NCBI RefSeq assembly: GCF_046054165.1
Contig: NZ_JBFNXK010000006.1
Coordinates: 203,020 to 267,019 of the forward strand
Source: Celerinatantimonas sp046054165
Lineage (GTDB): Bacteria; Pseudomonadota; Gammaproteobacteria; Enterobacterales; Celerinatantimonadaceae
Length of the DNA stretch: 64,000 bases
Direction: 5' to 3'
The position numbers were made by a program, and so were the translations under genes. Position 1 is the first letter of the stretch. Every line of letters begins with the position of its first letter. The notes beneath the pieces were generated by a model that saw nothing but the letters and a program-made list of their open reading frames with translations, searched no databases and was not told the origin of the DNA. Below, piece by piece: positions 18,460 through 27,250 of this stretch.

Positions 18460-18752
18460 TTCCCCATCCATTGCAATCATCCCATCAGGCTATTGCTCTG
18501 GATTTCTCTATGGAATCCTCACCGGATTGGCATCGCAGCATTAAGTTAAGACTTCCCCTTGCTGGTTATTATCTTCGTTACTGGAATGTGGATTGTACGG
18601 AAGATCACAGCCTCACAGGACGAGAACATTTATTGTGGCTGCGTAATGCCAGCCAGTTAAAAGATATTGCAGAGCTCGATTATTGCCCCAAAGGCATAAC
18701 GAACTCATCACAAGAAGAATTTCGAGCCATACGCTCAACAGAATTAGGATAA
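18414..18752 (+). pseudogene. C-terminal fragment of a WYL-domain transcriptional regulator
   Basis: This frame has a stop at 18408 and no plausible start. From 18414 it reads the conserved end of WYL regulators: WNQSVELELVPHP, then QAIALDFSM, LAGYYLRYWNVDCTEDH and HLLWLRNASQL. The HTH and WYL core are missing, so this is a tail joined to the Mrr remnant, probably by a deletion near 18410. WYL regulators of the BrxR/CapW type commonly control phage-defence loci, which fits the position directly upstream of hsdM. The stop lies 4 bases before the hsdM ATG. A small ORF starting at a TTG at 18471 is unlikely to be an independent gene. Confidence 0.65.
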
Positions 18753-18756
18753 ACAG

Positions 18757-21201
18757 ATGGACCACAGCGTACATAATAAACTTGTCTCATTTATCTGGAA
18801 TATCGCCGACGATTGTCTGCGTGACGTTTATGTTCGGGGTAAATACCGCGATGTCATTTTGCCTATGGTGGTGTTAAGACGTTTAGATACGCTGCTTGAA
18901 CCTAGCAAAGATGCCGTATTGGAAGAAGTTCGCTTTCAAAAAGAAGAGATGAATGCGGTGGAGCTGGATGGTGACCCATTGCGTGATGCGTCAGGTTATG
19001 TGTTTTACAACACGTCGAAATGGACGTTAAGAAGCTTATATAACGCAGCAACGAACAACCAGCAAATCCTGCTGGCAAACTTCGAAGAATATTTGCTTGG
19101 TTTTAGCGAGAACGTTAAAGAGATTATTGATTGTTTTAAGCTTAAAGATCAGATCAAACATATGGCATCGAAAGATGTGCTATTGGATGTGGTCGAGAAA
19201 TTTATCTCGCCTAAGATTAACTTAACGCCCAATGAAGCGACTGATCCTGACGGTTACAAGTTACTGGCGTTAAGCAACTTAGGCATGGGGTATGTGTTCG
19301 AAGAGCTTATCCGCAAGTTTAATGAAGAGAACAACGAAGAAGCCGGGGAGCACTTTACCCCACGTGAAGTAATTGAGCTAATGACTCACCTGGTATTCGA
19401 TCCAATCAAAGACAAACTTCCTGGAGTGATGACAGTTTATGACCCAGCCTGTGGTAGCGGCGGTATGTTGACTGAGTCGCAGAAGTTTATTGAAGAGAAG
19501 TACCCAAGCCTTGGGGCGAATCGTGATATCTACCTGTATGGTAAAGAAATCAACGATGAGACTTATGCTATTTGTAAGTCAGACATGATGATCAAAAACA
19601 ACAACCCGGAACACATTAAAGTGGGCTCAACGCTTTCAACGGATGAGTTCTCGGGGATGAAGTTCGATTTTATGCTGTCTAACCCACCTTATGGTAAGAG
19701 CTGGGCGTCTGAGCAGAAGTACATCTACATCAAAGATAGTAAGGATGTGATTGACCCACGCTTTAAAGTCAAACTGAAAGACTTTTGGGGTAATGAAGAA
19801 GAGCAGGATGCAACGCCACGTTCTAGTGACGGCCAATTACTGTTTTTGATGGAGATGGTCAATAAGATGAAAGAGCCATCGTCAACAGAAACTCAGATCG
19901 GTTCTCGGATTGCTTCCGTTCATAATGGCTCAAGCTTGTTTACCGGTGATGCAGGCAGTGGTGAAAGTAATATCCGTCGTTATATCATCGAAAACGATAT
20001 GCTATACGCGATTGTGCAATTACCAAACAACCTGTTCTACAACACCGGTATTACTACCTATATCTGGTTATTAAGTAATAACAAACCTGATAGTCGTAAA
20101 GGTAAAGTTCAGTTGATTGATGCCAGCTTACTTTACCGAAAACTACGTAAAAATTTGGGTAACAAAAACTGTGAATTTTCACCGGAACAGATCGATGAAA
20201 TCACTCAAACTTATCTGACTGGTGCTGTGGTTGAACGTCAGCTAGATGAAAATAACGATCCTATCGGTATTGCTAGCCAAGTATTCGATAATGATGATTT
20301 TGGTTATTACAAAGTCACGATCGAGCGCCCCGACCGTCGCAAAGCGAAGTTTACTCAAGAAGCGGTTGATACATTGCGTTTTGATAAGCAACTTTCTGAG
20401 GTAATGGAGTATCTGTATTCTGAATATGGTGACAAAGTGTATGTCACCAAAGGTTACGGCGATGACCAGAAACACAGTTTCCTAAAATCGATGAAAAAAG
20501 AGATAGCTGCTTGGTGTGAAGATAACGACATTAACCTTAATAAAAAAGCACAGACTAAACTACTGGATGTTAAATTCTGGCTGTCGCTTAAAGCACTGGT
20601 TGAAACGTCAGAACAGCTGATGAACGCAATTGGTAGCGATGAGTTCGATGATTACAACGTGTTCAAATTGCAGGTTGAGCAAGAGCTTAAAGCGAGCAAA
20701 GTGAAGCTTTCTGCTTCAGAAAAAAATGCTATTTTAAATGCCGTAAGTTGGTATGACGAAAATGCCGCTAAAGTGGTCAAGAAAGTTGTAAAACTGAATG
20801 ATGAAAAACTGCAAGATTTGCTTGATCGTTATGAGTGTAAAGAAGCAGATTTACCTGATTTTGGTTATCACCCAACCGGCAAAAAACATGAATTTACGAC
20901 TTACGAAAGCAGCTCCGATCTTCGTGATAGTGAATCTGTGCCTATTAAGAATAGTATCTATCAATATTTCCTTGATGAAGTGAAACCACATGTCGATGAA
21001 GCATGGATTAATTTAGATTCCGTGAAGATTGGCTACGAGATCAGTTTTAATAAATACTTTTATCGTCATAAGCCATTACGGGAACTCAGTGATGTAGCCT
21101 CAGATATCATTAGACTTGAACAAAAGGCAGAAGGTTTGATTGCACAAATCCTTGGTGTATCAACAGAACACGTTAGCAGCGTCAATAAGGTTCAGGAGTA
21201 A
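18757..21201 (+). CDS. hsdM: Type I restriction-modification DNA methyltransferase subunit (N6-adenine)
   Basis: Methylates adenine in the sequence chosen by HsdS and forms the M2S and R2M2S complexes. The 814-residue protein has the N-terminal HsdM helical domain (about 1-150) and the SAM-binding motif I DPACGSGG at residues 229-236. Catalytic motif IV NPPY follows at 309-312. A long C-terminal extension (about 530-814) makes it larger than the roughly 520-residue EcoKI type and is typical of a subfamily with 800-residue HsdM proteins. It is preceded by AGGA and followed 10 bases later by hsdS. All key motifs are intact, so activity is expected. Confidence 0.93.
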   Translation: MDHSVHNKLVSFIWNIADDCLRDVYVRGKYRDVILPMVVLRRLDTLLEPSKDAVLEEVRFQKEEMNAVELDGDPLRDASGYVFYNTSKWTLRSLYNAATNNQQILLANFEEYLLGFSENVKEIIDCFKLKDQIKHMASKDVLLDVVEKFISPKINLTPNEATDPDGYKLLALSNLGMGYVFEELIRKFNEENNEEAGEHFTPREVIELMTHLVFDPIKDKLPGVMTVYDPACGSGGMLTESQKFIEEKYPSLGANRDIYLYGKEINDETYAICKSDMMIKNNNPEHIKVGSTLSTDEFSGMKFDFMLSNPPYGKSWASEQKYIYIKDSKDVIDPRFKVKLKDFWGNEEEQDATPRSSDGQLLFLMEMVNKMKEPSSTETQIGSRIASVHNGSSLFTGDAGSGESNIRRYIIENDMLYAIVQLPNNLFYNTGITTYIWLLSNNKPDSRKGKVQLIDASLLYRKLRKNLGNKNCEFSPEQIDEITQTYLTGAVVERQLDENNDPIGIASQVFDNDDFGYYKVTIERPDRRKAKFTQEAVDTLRFDKQLSEVMEYLYSEYGDKVYVTKGYGDDQKHSFLKSMKKEIAAWCEDNDINLNKKAQTKLLDVKFWLSLKALVETSEQLMNAIGSDEFDDYNVFKLQVEQELKASKVKLSASEKNAILNAVSWYDENAAKVVKKVVKLNDEKLQDLLDRYECKEADLPDFGYHPTGKKHEFTTYESSSDLRDSESVPIKNSIYQYFLDEVKPHVDEAWINLDSVKIGYEISFNKYFYRHKPLRELSDVASDIIRLEQKAEGLIAQILGVSTEHVSSVNKVQE

Positions 21202-21211
21202 GGAGGCGAAT

Positions 21212-22552
21212 ATGGAAAGTATAATCGCAATGCCTAAATATGAAACTTATAAAGATTCCGGATATGCTTGGATAGGTAAGATCCCTGCTGATTGGGCAAT
21301 ATCAAGATTAGGATCGTGCTTGACGCCTGTATCGGTAAAAAATTATCCAGAACTTCCTTTGTTATCAATTACAAGGGAACTTGGTGTTATTGAACGTGAT
21401 ATTGAGGATCAAGAGTCAAATCATAATTATATTCCGGATGATTTGAGTGGATACAAGTTGCTCAAGAAAGGTCAGTTTGGAATGAATAAAATGAAAGCAT
21501 GGCAAGGGTCATATGGAGTATCAAAATATACAGGTATTGTTAGTCCTGCATATTTCATATTTGATTTTGCCAAGGCGATGAATCCTGAATTTTTCAATTG
21601 GGCAATCCGAAGTAAACTTTACGTATCTTATTTTGGAAGTGCTTCTGATGGCGTACGTGTCGGTCAATGGGATTTGTCCAAAACTAGAATGAAAGATATC
21701 CCGTTTATCTTACCTGATGAAAAGCAACAGGAACTTATAGCTAAATTCCTTGATAAAAAAACATCCCAAATTGATGAAGCCATTGCCATAAAAGAAAAGC
21801 AAATTAGTTTGTTAAAAGAGCGTAAGCAAATCATTATTCAGCAGGCGGTGACGCAAGGGCTTGATCCAACTGTACCTTTGAAGGACTCTTGTGTCGATTG
21901 GATTGGGAATATTCCTGATGATTGGGAAGTCATTCCTCTTAAGAGGCTTTGTCGTGCATACGGAAGAATTGGTTTTCGAGGCTATAGTACATCTGACTTA
22001 GTTGGGCAAGGTGAAGGGGCCGTTACTCTCAGTCCATCAAACTTGACAGAGGGAGAAATGAATTACAGCAAATGCTCTTATTTAAGTTGGGATAAGTATA
22101 ATGAATCCCCGGAGATCCAAATAAAGAATGGAGATATATTAATTGTTAAAACGGGATCTAGTTTTGGTAAAACGGGCTTGGTTTGTGATTTGCCTGAACC
22201 CGCAACGATTAATCCACAATTGTTAGTTTTGAAGGATGTTTCTATTAATGCAGATTATTTGTATTTCTTAATTTCATCTTGTATGTATCAAGATGAAATT
22301 AAGAAAAGAGTGATTGGTAGTACTATACCAACTATTTCCGAAACACGATTACTTTCAATGCATGCCTTAGTCCCGAATAATGAGTTACAAGAAGAAATTG
22401 TGTTATATATATACAAAGCTTCACTGGAGTTAAATAAAGCAATATATTCTTTAAATTTACAGATAGATAAATTTAAAGAATACAAATCCTCTCTTGTAAA
22501 CAGCTCTGTCACCGGAAAAATCAAAATAACGCCTGAAATGGTAGAAGACTAA
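21212..22552 (+). CDS. hsdS: Type I restriction-modification specificity subunit
   Basis: Determines the bipartite DNA target recognised by the methylase and nuclease. The 446-residue protein has two target-recognition domains, each introduced by the same motif: WIGKIPADWAISRLG near residue 17 and WIGNIPDDWEVIPLKRL near residue 230. Each is followed by a conserved helical spacer (DEAIAIKEKQISLLKERKQ; ELNKAIYSLNLQIDKFKEYK). The ATG at 21212 is chosen because GGAGG lies 5 bases upstream and directly after the hsdM stop; the frame is open upstream only inside hsdM. Base composition is markedly AT-rich. The recognition sequence cannot be deduced. Confidence 0.93.
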   Translation: MESIIAMPKYETYKDSGYAWIGKIPADWAISRLGSCLTPVSVKNYPELPLLSITRELGVIERDIEDQESNHNYIPDDLSGYKLLKKGQFGMNKMKAWQGSYGVSKYTGIVSPAYFIFDFAKAMNPEFFNWAIRSKLYVSYFGSASDGVRVGQWDLSKTRMKDIPFILPDEKQQELIAKFLDKKTSQIDEAIAIKEKQISLLKERKQIIIQQAVTQGLDPTVPLKDSCVDWIGNIPDDWEVIPLKRLCRAYGRIGFRGYSTSDLVGQGEGAVTLSPSNLTEGEMNYSKCSYLSWDKYNESPEIQIKNGDILIVKTGSSFGKTGLVCDLPEPATINPQLLVLKDVSINADYLYFLISSCMYQDEIKKRVIGSTIPTISETRLLSMHALVPNNELQEEIVLYIYKASLELNKAIYSLNLQIDKFKEYKSSLVNSSVTGKIKITPEMVED

Positions 22553-22562
22553 AGGAGGCGTT

Positions 22563-23578
22563 ATGTTTACGGTCAATCATCAAACTAATCGAATCAGTCC
22601 GGTAAAAACTAAGAAGTTCAGTGAGCTGGGCTTCTCTGAACGCAAACATCTTCAGGAGTGGTTAGCCCATCAGCCGGATGAGCTAGGGGAAGAACTCCTG
22701 ATTATTCAAAAAGAGTTCGATGGCTTTGATGATACCCGTGAACGCCTTGACTTATTGGCTCTGGATAAAGATGGCAACCTAGTCATTATCGAGAACAAAC
22801 TCGATGATTCCGGTCGTGATGTAGTGTGGCAGGCACTTAAGTATGCTTCATACTGTGCCAGCCTTACTAAGGGACAGATTGTTGATATTTACCAGCAGTA
22901 TTTGGACCGCTATGAACCGCTGCAAGGCGAACGTGATTTATTAAACCAACCACAAAACGCAGTGCAGCGCATCAGTGAATTCTTAGATGCGCCTGATTTA
23001 GATGAAATCAAACTCAACTTGGGTAATAGTCAGCGTTTGATGTTAGTGGCCGCCAATTTCCGTAAAGAGGTCACCAGCACAGCGTTATGGTTACTTGGTC
23101 AAGGTCTGAGTATCCAGTGCTTTAAAGTCACTCCTTATGCTCTAGACGATCAGCTTCTTATCAATATCGACCAAATCATTCCTACCCCAGAAGCAAAAGA
23201 ACTCATGATTGGCATTAATGCCAAAGAAGCGGAAGAAAAAAACACAGAAGTGGTTTTGAAAAATCGTCACTCGGTGAGGCGAGAGTATTGGGAACAGGCT
23301 TTAGAAGTGTTTCAAAAGAGCTCATTAAATGCGTTTGGTAATTTAGTGCTTCTAAGCCCGGGAGAAAACTCTTCCTACAGCAACCAAAGGTAGCAAAGAA
23401 AAAAGCGGATTTCGATTCTAAGCCACGTTATGACGCGTTGAAGCTGAAAGATATTTTTGAAACATACACGCAATCAGATAACCAATGGTCTGCCAACGAA
23501 ATAGAAAAACATCAACAGAACATGTTGGCATTGTTGGAAAAACATTACACACAAGGAGTAGTAACCGATGGTCAGTAA
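22563..23578 (+). pseudogene. Chimeric, frameshifted remnant: PD-(D/E)xK (DUF4268-type) N-part joined to GmrSD/DUF1524-like tail
   Basis: Residues 1 to about 240 look like a DUF4268/NucS-like nuclease: RERLDLLALDKDGNLVIIENKLDD has the D and ExK-type residues, and NRHSVRREYWEQALEVF is the typical next block. The sequence then switches abruptly to FGNLVLLSPGENSSYSNQ, the conserved end of DUF262/DUF1524 (GmrSD-type) proteins, and stops at 23393. Shifting frame by one base at an A-run near 23385 continues that tail (KVAKKKADFDSKPRYDALK, then WSANEIEKHQQNMLALLEKHY) to a stop at 23576-23578, overlapping hsdR. So two genes seem fused by deletion and then frameshifted. The N-terminal nuclease half could still be made. 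Confidence 0.6.
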
Positions 23579-26500
23579 TACTAACGAGCAGGCGTTAGAG
23601 GCTAGTATTGAAAAAGCACTTACTGGCCATTGCCTTGAAGAGCAAAAGGTCGGTATTTCTGAAGCTCCTGTCACGCCTTATGGTATACAACATTGCGGTT
23701 ATCTATCTGGGTTTCCTTCTGATTTCAATATGCAGTACGCATTGGATGATCGTTTCTTTTGGCAGTTTCTTGAAGACTCTCAGGAACAAGAACTGGCTAA
23801 ACTGAAAAAGAACAATCCGAGTGACTGGCAACGTAAGATTCTAGAGCGTTATGACCGTTTGATCAAAAAGCATGGGGTGTTGCATCTGCTTAAAAAGGGA
23901 CTGAAAGTTGATGATGCCCATTTAAACCTCATGTATCCGGCACCGTTAGCGAGCAGCAGTGACAAGGTAAAACAAAATTTTGCAGCTAATATTTTCAGTT
24001 GTACACGTCAGCTTCGTTACTCATTAGCCAATCCACTGCAAGAAATAGATATGGTGCTGTTTGTCAACGGTATTCCAATTATCACGCTTGAGTTGAAAAA
24101 TGCGTGGACCGGACAAACCGCACGTTACCATGGTCAAAAACAGTATCGTGAAGACAGAGATACCACTCAGCCACTTCTGACTTTTGGTCGTTGTCTGGTC
24201 CATATGGCAGCCGATACTGATGAAGTGTATATGACCACAAAATTAGCTGGGAAAAATACTTTCTTCCTGCCTTTCAATAAAGGTTATAACCATGGTAAAG
24301 GGAATCCGCCAAACCCTAACGGTCATCGCACGGCATATCTATGGGAAGAAGTCTTCACCAAAAATAGTATCGCTAACATTATTCAACACTTTGTGCGTCT
24401 TGATGGCGGTAGTAAAACCCCATTAGCGAAACGTACCTTATTCTTCCCGCGTTACCATCAGCTTGATGTTGTACGTAAATTGATTGCTCATGCATCCATT
24501 CATGGTGTAGGTCATACATACTTGATTCAGCATTCTGCAGGGTCTGGTAAATCAAACTCCATCACCTGGGCTGCGTATCAACTGATAGAAACGTATCCTG
24601 AAACTAACGACGTTTCCGGTGGTAAGGGAATGGAACAACCTCTGTTTGACTCTGTTATCGTTGTAACAGACCGTCGTTTACTTGATAAACAACTGAGAGA
24701 TAACATTAAAGAGTTTTCCGAGGTTAAAAACATTATCGCTCCGGCTCTTACCTCTTCCGAGCTTAAACGCGCCTTGGAGGGTGGTAAAAAAATTATTATC
24801 ACCACGATTCAAAAATTCCCATTTATTATCGATGGGATTGAAGATCTCAGTGATAAACGTTTCGCGGTGATCATCGATGAAGCACATAGCTCCCAGTCAG
24901 GTTCTGCGCATGACAATATGAACCGGGCAATGGGTAAACAATATGTCGAAGCTGAAGAATATGCACAAGATAAAATTCTTCAGGCGATGAAATCACGCAA
25001 AATGTGTGGCAATGCCTCGTATCTTGCTTTTACTGCAACGCCTAAAAACACGACTTTGGAGAAGTTTGGTCAGCAGCAATCGGATGGTACGTTTAAACCA
25101 TTCCACCTTTATTCGATGAAGCAGGCGATTGAAGAAGGTTTCATTCTGGATGTGCTAGCCAACTATACGACTTATAGAAGCTATTACGAGATTGAAAAGT
25201 CGATAGCTGAAAATCCTGAATTTGATACCAAGAAAGCTCAGAAGAAACTAAGGGCTTTTGTTGAACGTAGTCAACAAACGATCGATACGAAAGCTGAAAT
25301 AATGCTGGAACATTTTATACCTTCTGTCGTTAACGCTAAGAAGTTAAAAGGCAAAGGTAAAGGTATGGTTGTTACTCAGAACATCGAGACTGCTATACGT
25401 TATTACAGAGCTATTCGCCGTATTCTTGAAGAATTAGGAAATCCATTTAAGGTTCTGATTGCGTTCTCTGGTACGAAAGAAGTTGACGGTATTGAGTACA
25501 CTGAGGCTGACTTAAACGGTTTTCCCGATACAGATACCAAAGATTATTTCGATGTCAATTATAAGCGTAAGCAACCCGACGACCCTATTCCTAAACATAT
25601 CAATCAGGATGAGTACCGCTTACTTGTTGTGGCCAATAAGTATCTTACTGGTTTTGACCAACCTAAGCTCTGTGCCATGTATGTGGATAAAAAGCTAGCA
25701 GGTGTTTTGTGTGTTCAAGCATTATCCCGACTCAACCGTAGTGCCCCTAAGTTGGGTAAGAAAACCGAAGATTTGTTTGTTTTGGATTTCTTTAACGCAG
25801 TAGAAGATATTCAAGCTGCATTTGATCCTTTCTATACCGCTACATCTCTCTCTCAAGCGACTGATATCAATGTCCTGCATGAGTTGAAAGATGACCTAGA
25901 TGATGTTGGCGTATATGAATGGTATGAAGTTGAAGATTTCGTCACTCGCTATTTTAGTAACGAAGATGCACAAACGTTAAGCCCCATCATTGATACCGCA
26001 GTAGCTCGATTCGATGATGAGCTTAGTCTAGAGCCTGAAGAACAGGTTGATTTCAAGATTAAAGCTAAACAGTTTGTAAAAATTTACGGTCAGATGGCGT
26101 CAATTATGCCGTATGAAATTGTGGAATGGGAAAAGCTATTCTGGTTCCTTAAATTTTTGATTCCTAAGCTGAAAGTAGATGATCCAGATGCAGATGCTTT
26201 TGATAAGCTTTTGGAATCGGTTGACCTGAGCTCATATGGGTTACAACGAGTTAAGCTAAATCAGTCAATTAATTTGAATGCTGATGAACCCCCCGTTGAC
26301 CCGCAGAACCCTAACCCTAGAAGTGCTCATGGTGGTGATACTGAAACGGACCCACTTGATGATATTATTCGTACCTTTAACGAGCGCTGGTTCCAAGGGT
26401 GGAGCTCCACGCCAGAAGAACAACGTATCAAATTTATCAAGATTGCCGAGAGTGTCCGTCAACACCCGGATTTTGAATCGAAATACAAAAATAACCCAGA

Positions 26501-26672
26501 CCCGGTAAACCGAGAGTTGGTGTATAAAAGAATACTCAAGGAAGTCATGCTCCGCCGTCGTAAAGAAGACATGGAGTTCTACAAGCTATTTGCTTCAGAT
26601 GCGGCATTTGAAACTGCGTTGACTCATAGTACACAGCGTATGGTTGAATTGGATGTAAATCCAAGTATCTAG
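23568..26672 (+). CDS. hsdR: Type I restriction endonuclease, ATP-dependent translocase subunit
   Basis: Cuts unmethylated DNA after ATP-driven translocation. The 1034-residue protein has an N-terminal PD-(D/E)xK nuclease domain, with Asp161 and the ELK triad at 175-177. Two RecA-like helicase domains follow, with Walker A HSAGSGKS (about 322-329), DEAH in VIIDEAHSSQSG, TATP and the motif VI region ALSRLNRS. A C-terminal helical region binds the methylase. The ATG at 23568 has AGGAG upstream and overlaps the remnant tail of the preceding gene. All motifs are present and no frameshift is seen, so hsdM-S-R look like a working system. Confidence 0.94.
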   Translation: MVSNTNEQALEASIEKALTGHCLEEQKVGISEAPVTPYGIQHCGYLSGFPSDFNMQYALDDRFFWQFLEDSQEQELAKLKKNNPSDWQRKILERYDRLIKKHGVLHLLKKGLKVDDAHLNLMYPAPLASSSDKVKQNFAANIFSCTRQLRYSLANPLQEIDMVLFVNGIPIITLELKNAWTGQTARYHGQKQYREDRDTTQPLLTFGRCLVHMAADTDEVYMTTKLAGKNTFFLPFNKGYNHGKGNPPNPNGHRTAYLWEEVFTKNSIANIIQHFVRLDGGSKTPLAKRTLFFPRYHQLDVVRKLIAHASIHGVGHTYLIQHSAGSGKSNSITWAAYQLIETYPETNDVSGGKGMEQPLFDSVIVVTDRRLLDKQLRDNIKEFSEVKNIIAPALTSSELKRALEGGKKIIITTIQKFPFIIDGIEDLSDKRFAVIIDEAHSSQSGSAHDNMNRAMGKQYVEAEEYAQDKILQAMKSRKMCGNASYLAFTATPKNTTLEKFGQQQSDGTFKPFHLYSMKQAIEEGFILDVLANYTTYRSYYEIEKSIAENPEFDTKKAQKKLRAFVERSQQTIDTKAEIMLEHFIPSVVNAKKLKGKGKGMVVTQNIETAIRYYRAIRRILEELGNPFKVLIAFSGTKEVDGIEYTEADLNGFPDTDTKDYFDVNYKRKQPDDPIPKHINQDEYRLLVVANKYLTGFDQPKLCAMYVDKKLAGVLCVQALSRLNRSAPKLGKKTEDLFVLDFFNAVEDIQAAFDPFYTATSLSQATDINVLHELKDDLDDVGVYEWYEVEDFVTRYFSNEDAQTLSPIIDTAVARFDDELSLEPEEQVDFKIKAKQFVKIYGQMASIMPYEIVEWEKLFWFLKFLIPKLKVDDPDADAFDKLLESVDLSSYGLQRVKLNQSINLNADEPPVDPQNPNPRSAHGGDTETDPLDDIIRTFNERWFQGWSSTPEEQRIKFIKIAESVRQHPDFESKYKNNPDPVNRELVYKRILKEVMLRRRKEDMEFYKLFASDAAFETALTHSTQRMVELDVNPSI

Positions 26673-26699
26673 ATTTAAATGGTTCATGTAATTCAAACT

Positions 26700-26858
26700 G
26701 TATGGAGCTGAAATACATCTAACAAAGTGGCGACCATTTTAAAACGAAGACAAATTTCCTTATTAATTATTAGCTGGTTAGCGCAATTAGCTAAATTTTT
26801 ACTGGTATGTTTGTCTTCACTCTAATTTGATTTGTCTTCGTTTTAATTTGCTCCATAC
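26700..26858. repeat. Nested inverted repeats at the right end of the restriction island
   Basis: Outer arms GTATGGAGC (26700-26708) and GCTCCATAC (26850-26858) enclose inner arms AAAACGAAGACAAAT (26741-26755) and ATTTGTCTTCGTTTT (26830-26844), both pairs perfect. The right arm also forms a near-direct repeat with 26810-26830 (TTTGTCTTC...TAATTTG twice). This could be a recombinase core site, a small non-autonomous element or a protein-binding cluster. It carries no gene and sits between hsdR and yihD. Confidence 0.7.
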
Positions 26859-26883
26859 ATTAACCGCTAAACAGGCGTGACTC

Positions 26884-27147
26884 TTAAAGTAATCCGCGGG
26901 CTTTTAGAATGGCGGTTTTAAAATCTTCTTCATAATCTTTAGCCAATCCTGGAATCGCTTTGCCTTCACCGGTCTGGATCATTTTTAACTGATAGATCAA
27001 TGAGTCATCACTGAGCTCGGTTAAATCGCCTTGAAAGCCAGATTCTTTCGCCAGCTTCGCCAACATCTCAGTCAGGTTCAGCTCCTGATTTTCTAACCAA
27101 ACCGGAGTCAGTAATTCGATTAATTCTTCAATACGATGACATTGCAT
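26884..27147 (-). CDS. yihD: YihD-family protein (DUF1040)
   Basis: Small conserved protein of unknown function, often linked to envelope stress loci. The 87-residue product matches E. coli YihD in length and pattern: MQCHRIEELIELLTPVW, LAKESGFQGDL, LIYQLKM and the end PGLAKDYEEDFKTAIL. An AAGGAGCGAG ribosome site precedes the ATG. In E. coli it lies directly before srkA; here a 9.3-kb restriction island separates them, so it can no longer be co-transcribed with srkA-dsbA in the usual way. Confidence 0.93.
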   Translation of the reverse strand: MQCHRIEELIELLTPVWLENQELNLTEMLAKLAKESGFQGDLTELSDDSLIYQLKMIQTGEGKAIPGLAKDYEEDFKTAILKARGLL

Positions 27148-27250
27148 GATCTCGCTCCTTTATTTATTTTTTGTGAGGGCTCTACTCATGAGAGTACAAC
27201 AAAACCAACGCCCCTGAATGATCTACCATAAAATGTAAGGAAAAGACACT

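Larger units (their letters stand above)
17593..26883. mobile_element. Type I restriction-modification island inserted between srkA and yihD
   Basis: In enteric relatives yihD, srkA and dsbA are adjacent on one strand. Here yihD (26884-27147) and srkA (16624-17592) keep that strand and order but are separated by about 9.3 kb carrying plus-strand hsdM, hsdS and hsdR plus fragments of other defence genes. By eye the island is more AT-rich than its neighbours, and its codon use differs. No integrase or transposase is present. The right end carries nested inverted repeats (26700-26858). Exact junctions are not resolved, so the coordinates given are the maximal gap. Confidence 0.8.

Noticed and set aside
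18471..18752. Independent 93-residue gene before hsdM
   Set aside because: The frame is open further upstream with matching WYL-tail sequence and the start would be a TTG without a ribosome site; it reads as a gene fragment.
26673..26883. Integrase gene or tRNA attachment site at the island edge
   Set aside because: No open frame or tRNA-like fold is present; only the inverted repeats are supported.
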